Assembly (NCBI RefSeq): GCF_009687845.1
Contig: NZ_BLAD01000062.1
Span: 1-64,000 of the forward strand
Length of the DNA: 64,000 nt
From: Acrocarpospora corrugata
GTDB lineage: Bacteria; Actinomycetota; Actinomycetes; Streptosporangiales; Streptosporangiaceae
Reading direction: 5' to 3'
The notes below the pieces were generated by a model. The model was not told where the DNA came from. It worked only from the letters and a program-made list of their open reading frames with translations, and did not search any database. Numbering within the stretch: position 1 is the first letter of the stretch; each line of letters begins with the position of its first letter. Below are positions 17,435 through 25,913 of this stretch, piece after piece. Both the position numbers and the translations under genes were made by a program.

Positions 17435-18667
17435 ATGTGGAAGGCGTTCGGCATCCTGCTGACGATCGCGGCGGGGCTCGCCGTGATCGGCCTGATCGGA
17501 TCGCCCCACCCCGGCTCGCCGACCATGCCAACGACCTCGGCGGGTTTCGTGGCGGCCGCGCAGAGCTACCTCCGCGGCCACCCCGGCCACGCGCAGACCT
17601 GGGCCGACCTGGGAAATGCCTACCTGGAGCGCGCCCGCCAGAGCGGCGACGCCTCCTACCAGGACAAGGCGGACGGTGCATTGCGGCGGGCCCTGGCGAT
17701 CGAGCCCGCCAATGTGGACGCGCTGACCGGCCTCGGAGCCCTGGCCAACGCCCGGCACGACTTCGCCGGGGCACGGCAGTGGGCGGAGCGGGTGACAAGC
17801 CTCGATCCGCGGCGCTGGGCCGCCCAGGGCGTCCTGACCGACACGCTGGTCGAACTCGGACAGTACGCAGCCGCGCGGCGGGCGCTACAGCGAATGCTGG
17901 ATCTGCGGCCGGGAGTCGCCTCCTTCACCCGGGCAGCACACCTGCTCTGGCTGCGGGGAGACGCCGCCCAAGCCCGATCGGTTCTTGAGCGGGCGCTCGC
18001 CATGGCCGTCCTCCCGGGCGACATCGCGTACTGCCGGCACCGGCTCGGCGAGCTGGCATCCGAAACGGGCCGGCTGTCCGAAGCCCGCGCCTTCTACGAC
18101 CAGGCGGCGCGTGCGGGTTTCGCCCCCGCCCTGGCCGGCCGAGCGAGAACGGACGCGGCCTCCGGGCGGCCTGAAGACGCGCTACGCGACTACACGTCCG
18201 CGGGCCCACTCCATGCCGTCGAACTGGGCGAACTATACGAATCACTGGGCCGCCACAAGGAAGCCCAAGCCCAGTTCACCCTGTTCGCCGCTCAGCAGCG
18301 CCTACAGCCCGACCTCCTCGCCCTGGGCCGCTTCGAGACCGACCACGGCGACCCCGCACAGGCCGTTCGCCACCTGCGAACCGAGTGGGCTCGCCGGAAA
18401 AGCGTGGACGTCGCCGACGCCCTCGGCTGGGCGCTCCATCGGTCCGGCCGCAGCGCCGAGGGCCTGCCCTTCGTCCAGCGAGCCGACTCCCTGGGCGGGC
18501 AAAACGCACGCTTCGCCTATCACCGAGGCGAGATCGCCCATGCGCTCGGTGCGGTCGACGAGGCTCGGAAACATCTGACGCGCGCACTCGCCATCAACCC
18601 TCACCTGGCCGATGCGCAAAGGGCTCTGAAGGCGCGAGGGCGGGGTTCACGGGGACATCATTACTAG
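17435..18667 (+). CDS. membrane-anchored tetratricopeptide-repeat protein
   Basis: A 410-residue protein with one N-terminal hydrophobic segment (about residues 4-22) and at least eight TPR-like helical pairs, for example WADLGNAYLERARQSG and LTRALAINPHLADAQRALKA. TPR proteins serve as protein-interaction scaffolds. Given the single anchor, most of it is probably outside the membrane or a lipid-facing scaffold. The divergent secreted protein and DUF4331 gene suggest they are clients; this is inference. The start is ATG 17435 behind GGGGGAAG. Confidence 0.8.
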   Translation: MWKAFGILLTIAAGLAVIGLIGSPHPGSPTMPTTSAGFVAAAQSYLRGHPGHAQTWADLGNAYLERARQSGDASYQDKADGALRRALAIEPANVDALTGLGALANARHDFAGARQWAERVTSLDPRRWAAQGVLTDTLVELGQYAAARRALQRMLDLRPGVASFTRAAHLLWLRGDAAQARSVLERALAMAVLPGDIAYCRHRLGELASETGRLSEARAFYDQAARAGFAPALAGRARTDAASGRPEDALRDYTSAGPLHAVELGELYESLGRHKEAQAQFTLFAAQQRLQPDLLALGRFETDHGDPAQAVRHLRTEWARRKSVDVADALGWALHRSGRSAEGLPFVQRADSLGGQNARFAYHRGEIAHALGAVDEARKHLTRALAINPHLADAQRALKARGRGSRGHHY

Positions 18668-18678
18668 ACTCTGCGCAC

Positions 18679-19218
18679 ATGACGGACATAGATGGGCAGG
18701 GGCGTACAGAGCCGCCGGTTGCGGGTGGTGAGGTTGAAACGTTGCTGGGGTTTCTGGATTTTCATCGGGAGACGCTGGCGTGGAAGTGTTCGGGGCTGGG
18801 CGCGGAGCAGTTGGGGGTGAGCGTCGGGGTCTCGTCGATGACGTTGGGTGGGATGCTGAAGCATCTGGCTTATGTCGAGGATGCGTGGGTCTCTCAGCGG
18901 GTGTACGGGCGGGAGAGGCAGGCTCCGTGGAACGGGGTGGACTGGGCCGCTGATCCGGACTGGGATTGGCATTCGGCGGCTGAGGATTCGCCGGAGGAGC
19001 TGCGGGTGCTGTGGGAGGAGTCCGTGGCGCGGTCGCGGGTGGTGATGGCGGAGGCGCTGGCTGAGGGTGGGCTGGAGCAGGTGGCGCGGTGGAGCTGGGC
19101 CGATGGGCGGTCGCCTAGTCTGCGGTGGATTCTGGTTCACCTGATCGAGGAGTACGCGCGGCACAACGGGCACGCGGATCTCATCCGGGAGTCGCTGGAC
19201 GGGATGACCGGGGAGTGA
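18679..19218 (+). CDS. DinB/DUF664-like four-helix-bundle protein
   Basis: A 179-residue protein of the DinB superfamily, many of which are thiol-dependent transferases or metal-binding helical proteins. Visible signatures are SSMTLGGMLKHLAYVEDAWV with a His near 62, a Trp-rich centre, and HLIEEYARHNGHADLIRE near the C-terminus with the remaining His ligands. The start is ATG 18679, 11 bp after the TPR stop, so it may be co-transcribed. It uses fewer C-ending codons than the core genes here. The substrate is unknown. Confidence 0.82.
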   Translation: MTDIDGQGRTEPPVAGGEVETLLGFLDFHRETLAWKCSGLGAEQLGVSVGVSSMTLGGMLKHLAYVEDAWVSQRVYGRERQAPWNGVDWAADPDWDWHSAAEDSPEELRVLWEESVARSRVVMAEALAEGGLEQVARWSWADGRSPSLRWILVHLIEEYARHNGHADLIRESLDGMTGE

Positions 19219-19222
19219 GCCG

Positions 19223-19843
19223 CTAGCCGAACAGGCGTTCCATGCGGCCGATTTCGGCGCTCTGTTCGGCGATGACGTCGGTGGCCCAGGTGATCACGCG
19301 CTCGTGTGAGCCGTCGCGGATCGTGGTTTCCGCCATGGTGATCGCGCCCTTGTGGTGGGCGATCATCAGCTTGACAAAGAGGCTGTCGAAGGCTTCGCCG
19401 GTGGCGTTGCGGAGTTCGGTGAGCTGGGCGGGGGTGGCCATGCCGGGCATGGTGGCGTGGTCGGTGTGGTGGTCGGGTTCGCGGAGGCCCTCTTCCTGGA
19501 GCCAGGTGGTCATCACCTTGATCTCGGGGCCCTGCGCGTCGTAGATGCGGTCGGCCAGCGACTTCAGGCGGGTGGACTGGGCGCGCTCGGGGGCGAGCGC
19601 GGCCATCTCCAGGGCCTGGCGGTGGTGGACGATCATGTCCTGGACGTACCGGACGTCGGTGGCGTTGACCGTGGGGGAGGGGATGGGGGCGACGGTCTGG
19701 CCGGGGGTGAGGGTGGCCGCGACCTCGCCGGGTTTGCCGGGGACGATGACGGGGGCGTCGCTGATCACGGTGGGCTCTGGGGGTGACGAGCAGGCCGTCA
19801 GCAGCAGGGCGGCGCTCACCAAGACCAGCAAGACTCTGCGCAT
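19223..19843 (-). CDS. DUF305 family lipoprotein
   Basis: A 206-residue lipoprotein: signal sequence with lipobox LLTAC (Cys 18), then two ferritin-like DUF305 helical halves marked by MIVHHRQALEMA and LMIAHHKGAITMAE. The paired HH/Met-rich motifs suggest metal binding, and some DUF305 proteins are linked to copper. The start is ATG 19843 (MRRVLL); the upstream 16 codons of the frame have no signal-peptide logic. It is divergent from the LVIVD protein, with an AT-rich palindrome between them. It is convergent with the DinB-like gene. Confidence 0.87.
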   Translation of the reverse strand: MRRVLLVLVSAALLLTACSSPPEPTVISDAPVIVPGKPGEVAATLTPGQTVAPIPSPTVNATDVRYVQDMIVHHRQALEMAALAPERAQSTRLKSLADRIYDAQGPEIKVMTTWLQEEGLREPDHHTDHATMPGMATPAQLTELRNATGEAFDSLFVKLMIAHHKGAITMAETTIRDGSHERVITWATDVIAEQSAEIGRMERLFG

Positions 19844-19965
19844 TTCGGTCCCATGATTGTGCCTGGTCGCGACAGGGAGAGCTGTGCCCACCCGTCCCCC
19901 TTTCGGTTGTTCTTGAGGAACCTACGGCCAACGGCTTGTGACAGTAAAGGAGACAGATCGTCAGA

Positions 19966-19980
19966 AATATGTGACATATT
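19966..19980. promoter_or_regulatory. AT-rich palindrome AATATGT-G-ACATATT between divergent DUF305 and LVIVD genes
   Basis: A perfect 7-bp-arm palindrome (19966-19980) in a locally AT-rich 60-bp stretch, 75 bp upstream of the LVIVD start. TTGACG overlaps its right edge (19979-19984) and could serve as a -35 element. The symmetry suggests a dimeric repressor or activator controlling the divergent pair. Confidence 0.5.
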
Positions 19981-20054
19981 GACGGCTTGCCTGACAGCCT
20001 CGGTAAAGAAACGATCAGGATGGTTTGCATCCTCTTTACCCGGAGGTTCCCTTA

Positions 20055-21467
20055 ATGTCCCCCCTCCGCAGGGCGGGGCGTCTGCTCGCCGTGCTCGGCG
20101 CCGCTGGAGCTTTGGTGCTCTCGGCGACGCCCGCTCAGGCCGCTGATGTCCTACCCCCCGGCGCGATCGACATGAGCGACAACGTCCAACACGTCGCCAA
20201 CCTGCCGCGACCCGACCAATTGCTCACCACTATCAACAGCGACATCGCCTTCCAGGGCGACTACGCGTACGTCGGCAACTACGGCGGATTCACCGTCTAC
20301 GACATCAAGAACCCGAAGAAGCCGAAGCTGGTCAGCTCGGTGCTCTGCCCGGGGTCGCAGATGGACCTCTCCGTCTACGGCAACCTCCTGTTCGGCTCCG
20401 TCGACTCCTCCCGCAGCGACGACTCCTGCACCAGCGTGGCCCAGTCGGCCGCGAACAAGGCGTCGTGGGAGGGAATCAGGGTCTTCGACATCAGCGACAA
20501 GCGCAACCCGCGCTACGTCAAGTCGATCGAGACCAACTGCGGTTCGCACACGCACACGCTCGTCCCCGGCAAGGACCGCAGGAACGTCTACCTGTACATC
20601 TCCTCCTACAGCCCGTCCGCGTCGTTCCCGGACTGCCAGCCGCCGCATGACCTGATCTCGATCGTGAAGGTCCCGCTGCGCGACCCGCAGAACGCGAGCG
20701 TCATCGCCACGCCGAACCTGTTCCCCGACGGCGGCAACCCCGGCGACGGCCAGCCGTACCCGAACGGGACCTCGGCGACGAGTGGCTGCCACGACATCAC
20801 CGCGTACCCGGAGAAGGATCTCGCGGCCGGTGCGTGCATGGGTGAGGGCATCCTGATGGACATCCGCAACCCGGAGGCCCCGAAGGTGCTCGACACCGTA
20901 CGGGACGACGAGAACTTCGCGTTCTGGCACTCGGCCACCTTCAACAACCGTGGCGACAAGGTCATCTTCACCGACGAGCTCGGCGGCGGCGGCGCGGCGA
21001 CCTGCAACGAGGCCATCGGTCCTAACCGCGGCGCGAACGCCATCTTCGACATCTCGCGGCGCAACAAGATGACCTTCAAGAGCTACTACAAGATCCCCCG
21101 TCACCAGGCGGACACTGAGAACTGTGTGGCGCACAACGGTTCGCTGATCCCGGTGGACGGGCGCGACATCATGGTCCAGGCCTGGTACCAGGGCGGCGTC
21201 TCGATCTGGGACTTCAGCGACTCGAGCCACCCGCACGAGATCGGCTACTTCGAGCGCGGCCCGGGTGCCGACCTGTTCGACGGCTATTGGTCGGCGTACT
21301 ACTACAACGGGTACATCTTCGGATCCGAGTTCTCGCGCGGATTCGACGTTCTGAAGATCGACGACCGCCGTACCAAGGGTGCGAAGGACGTGAAGTACGA
21401 CATCTTCAACGTTCAGACGCAGCCCGAGTACAAGGAGCGTGGCCACGGCCACGGGCACTGGTGGTAG
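20055..21467 (+). CDS. secreted LVIVD-repeat (beta-propeller-like) protein
   Basis: A 470-residue exported protein: basic N-terminus, hydrophobic core and AQA-AD cleavage site near residue 30, followed by repeats of the GDYAYVGNYGGFTVYDIKNPKKP type that match LVIVD/propeller blades. It ends in a His/Gly-rich tail RGHGHGHWW that could bind metal. The start is ATG 20055 with GGAGG 9 nt upstream; the longer frame from 20025 puts residues before the signal peptide. It shares a promoter region with the DUF305 lipoprotein, a recurring actinobacterial pair of unknown function. A strong terminator follows. Confidence 0.88.
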   Translation: MSPLRRAGRLLAVLGAAGALVLSATPAQAADVLPPGAIDMSDNVQHVANLPRPDQLLTTINSDIAFQGDYAYVGNYGGFTVYDIKNPKKPKLVSSVLCPGSQMDLSVYGNLLFGSVDSSRSDDSCTSVAQSAANKASWEGIRVFDISDKRNPRYVKSIETNCGSHTHTLVPGKDRRNVYLYISSYSPSASFPDCQPPHDLISIVKVPLRDPQNASVIATPNLFPDGGNPGDGQPYPNGTSATSGCHDITAYPEKDLAAGACMGEGILMDIRNPEAPKVLDTVRDDENFAFWHSATFNNRGDKVIFTDELGGGGAATCNEAIGPNRGANAIFDISRRNKMTFKSYYKIPRHQADTENCVAHNGSLIPVDGRDIMVQAWYQGGVSIWDFSDSSHPHEIGYFERGPGADLFDGYWSAYYYNGYIFGSEFSRGFDVLKIDDRRTKGAKDVKYDIFNVQTQPEYKERGHGHGHWW

Positions 21468-21482
21468 ATCGGCGCTAGTCGG

Positions 21483-21512
21483 ACGGCCCTCGCCCGCAAG
21501 GGCGGGGGCCGT
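21483..21512 (+). terminator. hairpin terminator after the LVIVD gene
   Basis: A 13-bp stem (21483-21495 with 21500-21512, one G-T position, loop GCAA) begins 15 bp after the stop at 21467. There is no T-tract. Confidence 0.75.
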
Positions 21513-21598
21513 TCCGCGCGGCGCGTGCGCGGGTACGACTCCCGAGGACTCGCGCCTCGCTCGTTTTCGGCCAGTCACCTGAGCGTGGCGTGAAAAAG

Positions 21599-21650
21599 GG
21601 GCGGGTACGTCCGGCGCGTCTCTCCCTCTGCGCGCCGGACGTACCCGCCC
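21599..21650 (-). terminator. 20-bp perfect-stem terminator of the RDD gene
   Basis: 21599-21618 pairs perfectly with 21631-21650 across a 12-nt pyrimidine-rich loop. Read on the minus strand it is followed by CCCTTTTTCA, giving a U-tract, and lies 72 bp past the RDD stop. It is the longest uninterrupted stem in the window. Confidence 0.88.
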
Positions 21651-21722
21651 AACCCCACTGCAGGCGCCCCTTGCCTGCGTCGTCACAGCTGCCCGTGAGA
21701 AATGGGGCTAAACATCCCGTTC

Positions 21723-22607
21723 TCAGACAGGGGGTGCGAATCCCCCCGGAGTCGTCGGTGGCGGCGGAACCGGCTGCTGATAAACAGGCTGATAGGCGGG
21801 CGGCGGCTGGTAACTGACGGCCGGTTCCGAATGCGAGGTCGGGGCGGTCGCCTGTCTGGCCCGCTCCAGCCGTACCGACTCGCGGCGGCGGCGCTCGGCC
21901 AGGACGGCGGCCAGGTACGCGTGCGGCGGCACGCCCGGCGGCGGCGGGGGCGAGACCACGGCGGCCACCTGGGCGGCGATCCGCTGCCCCATCTCGTACT
22001 GGGCGACCGGGTTGAGCTGGTGCCAGCGCGCCAGGTACTGCCGCGCCATCGCGGCCGGCTCCTCGGTCAGCTGGGAGAGCTCCAGGGTGGCCGCCCACCC
22101 GGCCAGCCGGGGATGCATCATCGGCGGCGGCCCGTCCTGCCGGGGTCCGCGCTCCGTGATCACGACGGTGCCGGCGAAGAGGTCGCCGAGCCGCTTCCCG
22201 CGCGGATGCGCCAGCGAGCAGATCACGGCGGGGGCTCCGCTCAGCGCGAAGATCTCCACCGTCCCGGCCAGCGCCCGGAACATGGCCTGCCGGAACCGCT
22301 GCGGGCTGCCGTCGTCGGACACCACCCGCAGCCCCAGGGCCATCTTCCCCGGCGTCCGGCCCAGCGTCAGCGACTCGAAGATCAGCGGATAGCCGACCAG
22401 CAGCAACACCAGGAACAGGATGGTGATCGCCTGCAGGATGGAGTCGTCCAGCCCGAGGTCACTCCAGAGCAGGGTGAGCAGGAAGACCGCCCCCAGCGCC
22501 AGCCCCACCTGGATGGCCAGGTCGATGAGACGCGCGCCGGCCCGGATCGGCAGCTGGGCGATCTGAACGTCGACGACGACGGCATCACCGGTCACAACAT
22601 CGGACAC
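21723..22607 (-). CDS. RDD-domain membrane protein with proline-rich tail
   Basis: A 294-residue protein: short N-terminus, two or three hydrophobic segments, and the RDD signature (ARLIDLAIQ; TLGRTPGKMALGLRVV; RPRGKRLGDLFAGTVVI-like ending). About 130 cytoplasmic residues follow, ending in a Pro/Tyr/Gln-rich tail. RDD proteins are small transport-like membrane proteins, and some are Na+/H+ antiporters. The start is GTG 22607 (VSDVVTGDA); GTG 22595 is the alternative. It is divergent from the SpoIIM gene with only 27 bp between the starts, so leaderless transcripts are likely for one or both. Confidence 0.85.
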   Translation of the reverse strand: MSDVVTGDAVVVDVQIAQLPIRAGARLIDLAIQVGLALGAVFLLTLLWSDLGLDDSILQAITILFLVLLLVGYPLIFESLTLGRTPGKMALGLRVVSDDGSPQRFRQAMFRALAGTVEIFALSGAPAVICSLAHPRGKRLGDLFAGTVVITERGPRQDGPPPMMHPRLAGWAATLELSQLTEEPAAMARQYLARWHQLNPVAQYEMGQRIAAQVAAVVSPPPPPGVPPHAYLAAVLAERRRRESVRLERARQATAPTSHSEPAVSYQPPPAYQPVYQQPVPPPPTTPGGFAPPV

Positions 22608-22634
22608 ATCCCGAACCCTACTAGGCTCCACATC

Positions 22635-23627
22635 GTGGACATCGACGCATTCGTGACCGCTCATCAGCCCACCTGGAACCGGCTGGAGCGCCTGGTGCGG
22701 CGGCGGCGTGAGCTGAACGGCGCCGAGATCGACGAACTGGTCGATCTGTACCAGCGGGTCGCCACCCATCTGTCCATCGTGCGGTCGGCGTCCCGCGACC
22801 CGATGCTGATCGGCCGGCTGTCGGCGCTGGTGGCCCGGGCCCGCGCCACGGTGACCGGCGCGCACGCGCCCGCCTGGCGGGAGTTCGTCAAGTTCTGGAC
22901 GGTGTCGTTCCCCGTCGTGGTGTACCAGACCAGGCGCTGGTGGCTGTGGACGGCGGTGGCCTTCGCCGTGGTGTCGGTGCTGTTCGGCGCCTGGGTGGCC
23001 GGGAATCCTGAGGTACGCGCCGCGATCGGCACCCCGGAGGAGATCAGGCAGCTGGTCGAGCACGACTTCGCGGACTACTACCGCGAGAACCCGGCCGGCT
23101 CGTTCGCCACCCACGTCTGGCTGAACAACGCCTGGGTGGCCGCGCAGTGCATCGCCTCGGCCGTGCTGATGGGCCTGCCCATCCCGTGGATTCTGTACTC
23201 CAACGCCGCCAACGTGGGCGTGTCAGGCGGCCTGATGATCGACGCCGGGCGCGGAGACGTGTTCTTCGGCCTGATCACCCCGCACGGGCTGCTGGAGCTC
23301 ACCGCCGTGCTGCTGGCGGCGGCGGCCGGCATGCGGGTCGGCTGGGCCGTGGTCGCCCCGGGGCACCGCCCGCGCGGCCAGGTCCTGGCCGAGCAGGGCC
23401 GCGCGGTGATGACCGTGGTCGTCGGCCTGATCGTGGTGCTGCTGGTGGCCGGCCTGATCGAGGGCCTGGTGACCCCGTCCCCGCTGCCCACCTGGGCCAG
23501 GATCGGCATCGGCGTGCTCGCCGAGGCCGCCTTCCTGGGCTACGTGCTCGTCTTCGGCCGCCGCGCGGCGCTCGCGGGCGAGACCGGCGACATCGAGAAC
23601 GCCCCGGACTACGCCCCCGCGAGCTGA
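22635..23627 (+). CDS. SpoIIM-family (stage II sporulation protein M-like) membrane protein
   Basis: A 330-residue protein with a soluble N-terminal helical region (residues 1-100) and about five hydrophobic segments, carrying the SpoIIM-type features FWTVSFPVVVYQTRRWW, WLNNAWVAAQCIASAVLMGLPI and GLITPHGLLELTAVLLAAAAG. In Bacillus SpoIIM is part of the septal peptidoglycan-remodelling complex; the actinobacterial homologues are mostly unstudied. GTG 22635 gives the conserved start MDIDAFV. It is adjacent to the RDD gene and to the DUF58/MoxR operon, a common actinobacterial arrangement. It is convergent with DUF58, 2 bp apart. Confidence 0.85.
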   Translation: MDIDAFVTAHQPTWNRLERLVRRRRELNGAEIDELVDLYQRVATHLSIVRSASRDPMLIGRLSALVARARATVTGAHAPAWREFVKFWTVSFPVVVYQTRRWWLWTAVAFAVVSVLFGAWVAGNPEVRAAIGTPEEIRQLVEHDFADYYRENPAGSFATHVWLNNAWVAAQCIASAVLMGLPIPWILYSNAANVGVSGGLMIDAGRGDVFFGLITPHGLLELTAVLLAAAAGMRVGWAVVAPGHRPRGQVLAEQGRAVMTVVVGLIVVLLVAGLIEGLVTPSPLPTWARIGIGVLAEAAFLGYVLVFGRRAALAGETGDIENAPDYAPAS

Positions 23628-23629
23628 AC

Positions 23630-24952
23630 TCAGAGCCTCCCGGCGGCCTTCAGCGCCAGATAGGCGTCGGCGAGTGCGGGTGCGGCGTCCTCGGGCAGCG
23701 CGTCGACCACCTCCACGCCGTGGCGGCGCAGCAGCGCGGTGATCCGCCGCCGTTCGCCGCGCAGCTTCTCGGCCGCCGCCGCGTCGTACACTCGCTCCGC
23801 GCTGTCCCGCCCGGCCGCCAGTTCGGCCACCCGGGGGTCGGCCACGGCCGCCACCAGCACCTGGTGCCGCGCCGACAGCCGGGGCAGCACCGGCAGCAGT
23901 CCCTCCTCCAGGGCGGCCGCGTTCAGGTCGGTGAGCAGCACCACCAGGCAGCGCCGCCGGGCCCTGGTCAGCACCGCCGCGACCATGGCCGGCGCGTCCG
24001 CCTCGACCAGTTCGGCCTCCAGCGGCGCCATCGCGTTCACCACCGAAGGGAGCATCTCGGTCCTGGACGCCCCGGACACCCAGGCCCGGACCGTCCGGTC
24101 GTGGGCCAGGAAGTCCACCCGGTCCCCGGCCTTGGCGGCCAGCGCGGCCAGCAGCAGCGCCGCGTCCATCGACCAGTCCAGCCGCGGCCACCCGGTCGGG
24201 TCCCCGGAGGTCGGGTCCACCCCGACCCGGCCGGCCGAGGTGCGGCCGGTGTCCAGCACGATCAGCACCCGCCGGTCCCGCTCGGGCCGCCAGGTGCGCA
24301 CCACCACGTCGTGCCGCCGCGCGGTGGCCCGCCAGTCGATCGAGCGCACGTCGTCGCCGACCACGTACTCCCGCAGCGAGTCGAACTCGGTGCCCTGGCC
24401 GCGGACCAGCGCCGGATGCCGGCCGTCCAGCTCGCGCAGGCGGGCCAGCCGGGACGGCAGGTGGCGGCGGCTCAGGAACGGCGGCAGCACCCGGATCGAC
24501 CACGGCACGTGGTGCGAGCCCTGCCGGGCGGCGATGCCGAGCGGGCCGAGCGCCCGCACGGTGACCGTCACCGCCTGGTGGTCGCCGCGCCGCAGCGGGC
24601 TCAGCCGGGACACGATCCGCTGGCGCCGGCCGGGCCGCACGTCCACCGGCTGCTCCCGGGGAGCGGCCCGGACGCTGGGCGCCCAGGCGTCCCGCAGCCG
24701 CCCGCGCACCCGCCGCGCCCCCGGGTTCTCCACCAGCAGGGTCACCTCGATCGAGTCGCCGAGCCGGAGCGCGGTCTCGCCCTGGCGCTGGAAGCGCAGC
24801 GCGCGCACGCTCCCGGCCAGCGCCAGGTCCACGCCGATCAGCACGGCCAGCAGGCCGAGCAGCAGCGCGAAGACCAGGCCCGGCCGGGGGGCCAGCACCA
24901 CCAGGACCGCCCCGACGAGGGCGATCAGCCCGGCTCTGCGGGTCAGTGCCAC
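23630..24952 (-). CDS. DUF58 domain protein (vWA-like partner of MoxR)
   Basis: A 440-residue protein: two N-terminal hydrophobic segments (about 7-44), a beta-rich middle, then the DUF58 core with EFDSLREYVVGDDVRSIDWRATAR and a vWA-type fold after it (VLIVLDTGRTS). DUF58 proteins work with MoxR ATPases, which are thought to load metal or remodel clients. It is the last gene of a five-gene minus-strand operon, 7 bp after MoxR. The start is 24952. The client is unknown. Confidence 0.88.
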   Translation of the reverse strand: MALTRRAGLIALVGAVLVVLAPRPGLVFALLLGLLAVLIGVDLALAGSVRALRFQRQGETALRLGDSIEVTLLVENPGARRVRGRLRDAWAPSVRAAPREQPVDVRPGRRQRIVSRLSPLRRGDHQAVTVTVRALGPLGIAARQGSHHVPWSIRVLPPFLSRRHLPSRLARLRELDGRHPALVRGQGTEFDSLREYVVGDDVRSIDWRATARRHDVVVRTWRPERDRRVLIVLDTGRTSAGRVGVDPTSGDPTGWPRLDWSMDAALLLAALAAKAGDRVDFLAHDRTVRAWVSGASRTEMLPSVVNAMAPLEAELVEADAPAMVAAVLTRARRRCLVVLLTDLNAAALEEGLLPVLPRLSARHQVLVAAVADPRVAELAAGRDSAERVYDAAAAEKLRGERRRITALLRRHGVEVVDALPEDAAPALADAYLALKAAGRL

Positions 24953-24959
24953 GCGGGGC

Positions 24960-25913
24960 TCACCTCGGCACGGGGACGGCGGCCAGCACGCCGTCCAGCA
25001 GGCCGTCCGGCGTCGCGCCCTCCAGCTCCGCCTCGGGCCGCAGCTGGATCCGGTGCCGCAGCGCCGGCCTGGCCAGCGCCTTCACGTCGTCCGGCGTCAC
25101 GTAGGTACGGCCGGACAGCCACCCCCAGGCGCGGGCCGCCGCCAGCAGCGCGGTCGCGCCACGCGGCGAGACGCCCAGCTGGAGCGAGGGCGACTGCCGG
25201 GTGGCCCTGGCGATGTCCACGATGTAGCCGAGCACCTCGGGGGAGACGTGCACCTGCCGGACCGCGTCCCGCCCGGCCGCCAGGTCCGCGGCCGAAGCCA
25301 CCGGCTTGATCTCGGTCAGGTCGCGCGGGTCGAAGCCGCGGGCGTGCCGGTCCAGCACCGCGATCTCCTGGTCCCTGGGCGGCAGCGGCACGGTCAGCTT
25401 GAGCAGGAACCGGTCCAGCTGGGCCTCGGGCAGCTGGTAGGTGCCCTCGTACTCGATCGGGTTCTGGGTGGCGGCCACGATGAAGGGGTCGGGCAGCGAA
25501 CGGGCCGAACCCTCGACGCTGACCTGCCGCTCCTCCATCGCCTCCAGCAGCGCGGCCTGCGTCTTCGGCGGCGTCCTGTTGATCTCGTCGGCCAGCAGCA
25601 GGTTGGTGAAGACCGGGCCCTCGTGGAACGCGAACGCGGTCGTCTTGGCGTCGTAGACCAGCGAGCCGGTGATGTCGCCCGGCATCAGGTCCGGGGTGAA
25701 CTGGACCCGCTTGAAGTCGAGCGAGAGGGCCGCGCCCAGGGTGCGCACCAGGAGGGTCTTGGCCACGCCGGGCACGCCCTCCAGGAGCACGTGGCCCCGG
25801 CAGAGCAGCGCGATCACCAGGCCGGTGACGACGGCGTCCTGGCCGACCACCGCCTTGGCGACCTCCGCGCGGAGCGCGGCCAGCGCCTCCCTGGAGGCGT
25901 CGGGTGTCGTCAC
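24960..25913 (-). CDS. MoxR-type AAA+ ATPase
   Basis: A 317-residue AAA+ protein with Walker A GVPGVAKT at 46-53, Walker B LLLADE at 105-110, sensor-1 ATQNP and an arginine-finger region GVSPRG. MoxR ATPases act as chaperones for a partner with a vWA domain, here the DUF58 product encoded 7 bp downstream. The start codon (25913) overlaps the DUF4350 stop by 4 bp, so translation is coupled. The whole cluster sits upstream of mtrA in many actinomycetes, which hints at an envelope role. Confidence 0.93.
   Translation of the reverse strand: MTTPDASREALAALRAEVAKAVVGQDAVVTGLVIALLCRGHVLLEGVPGVAKTLLVRTLGAALSLDFKRVQFTPDLMPGDITGSLVYDAKTTAFAFHEGPVFTNLLLADEINRTPPKTQAALLEAMEERQVSVEGSARSLPDPFIVAATQNPIEYEGTYQLPEAQLDRFLLKLTVPLPPRDQEIAVLDRHARGFDPRDLTEIKPVASAADLAAGRDAVRQVHVSPEVLGYIVDIARATRQSPSLQLGVSPRGATALLAAARAWGWLSGRTYVTPDDVKALARPALRHRIQLRPEAELEGATPDGLLDGVLAAVPVPR

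Noticed and set aside
21730-21746. tRNA T-arm-like GGGGG-TGCGAAT-CCCCC
   Set aside because: No D-arm, anticodon arm or acceptor stem fits around it, and it lies over the C-terminal codons of the RDD gene.
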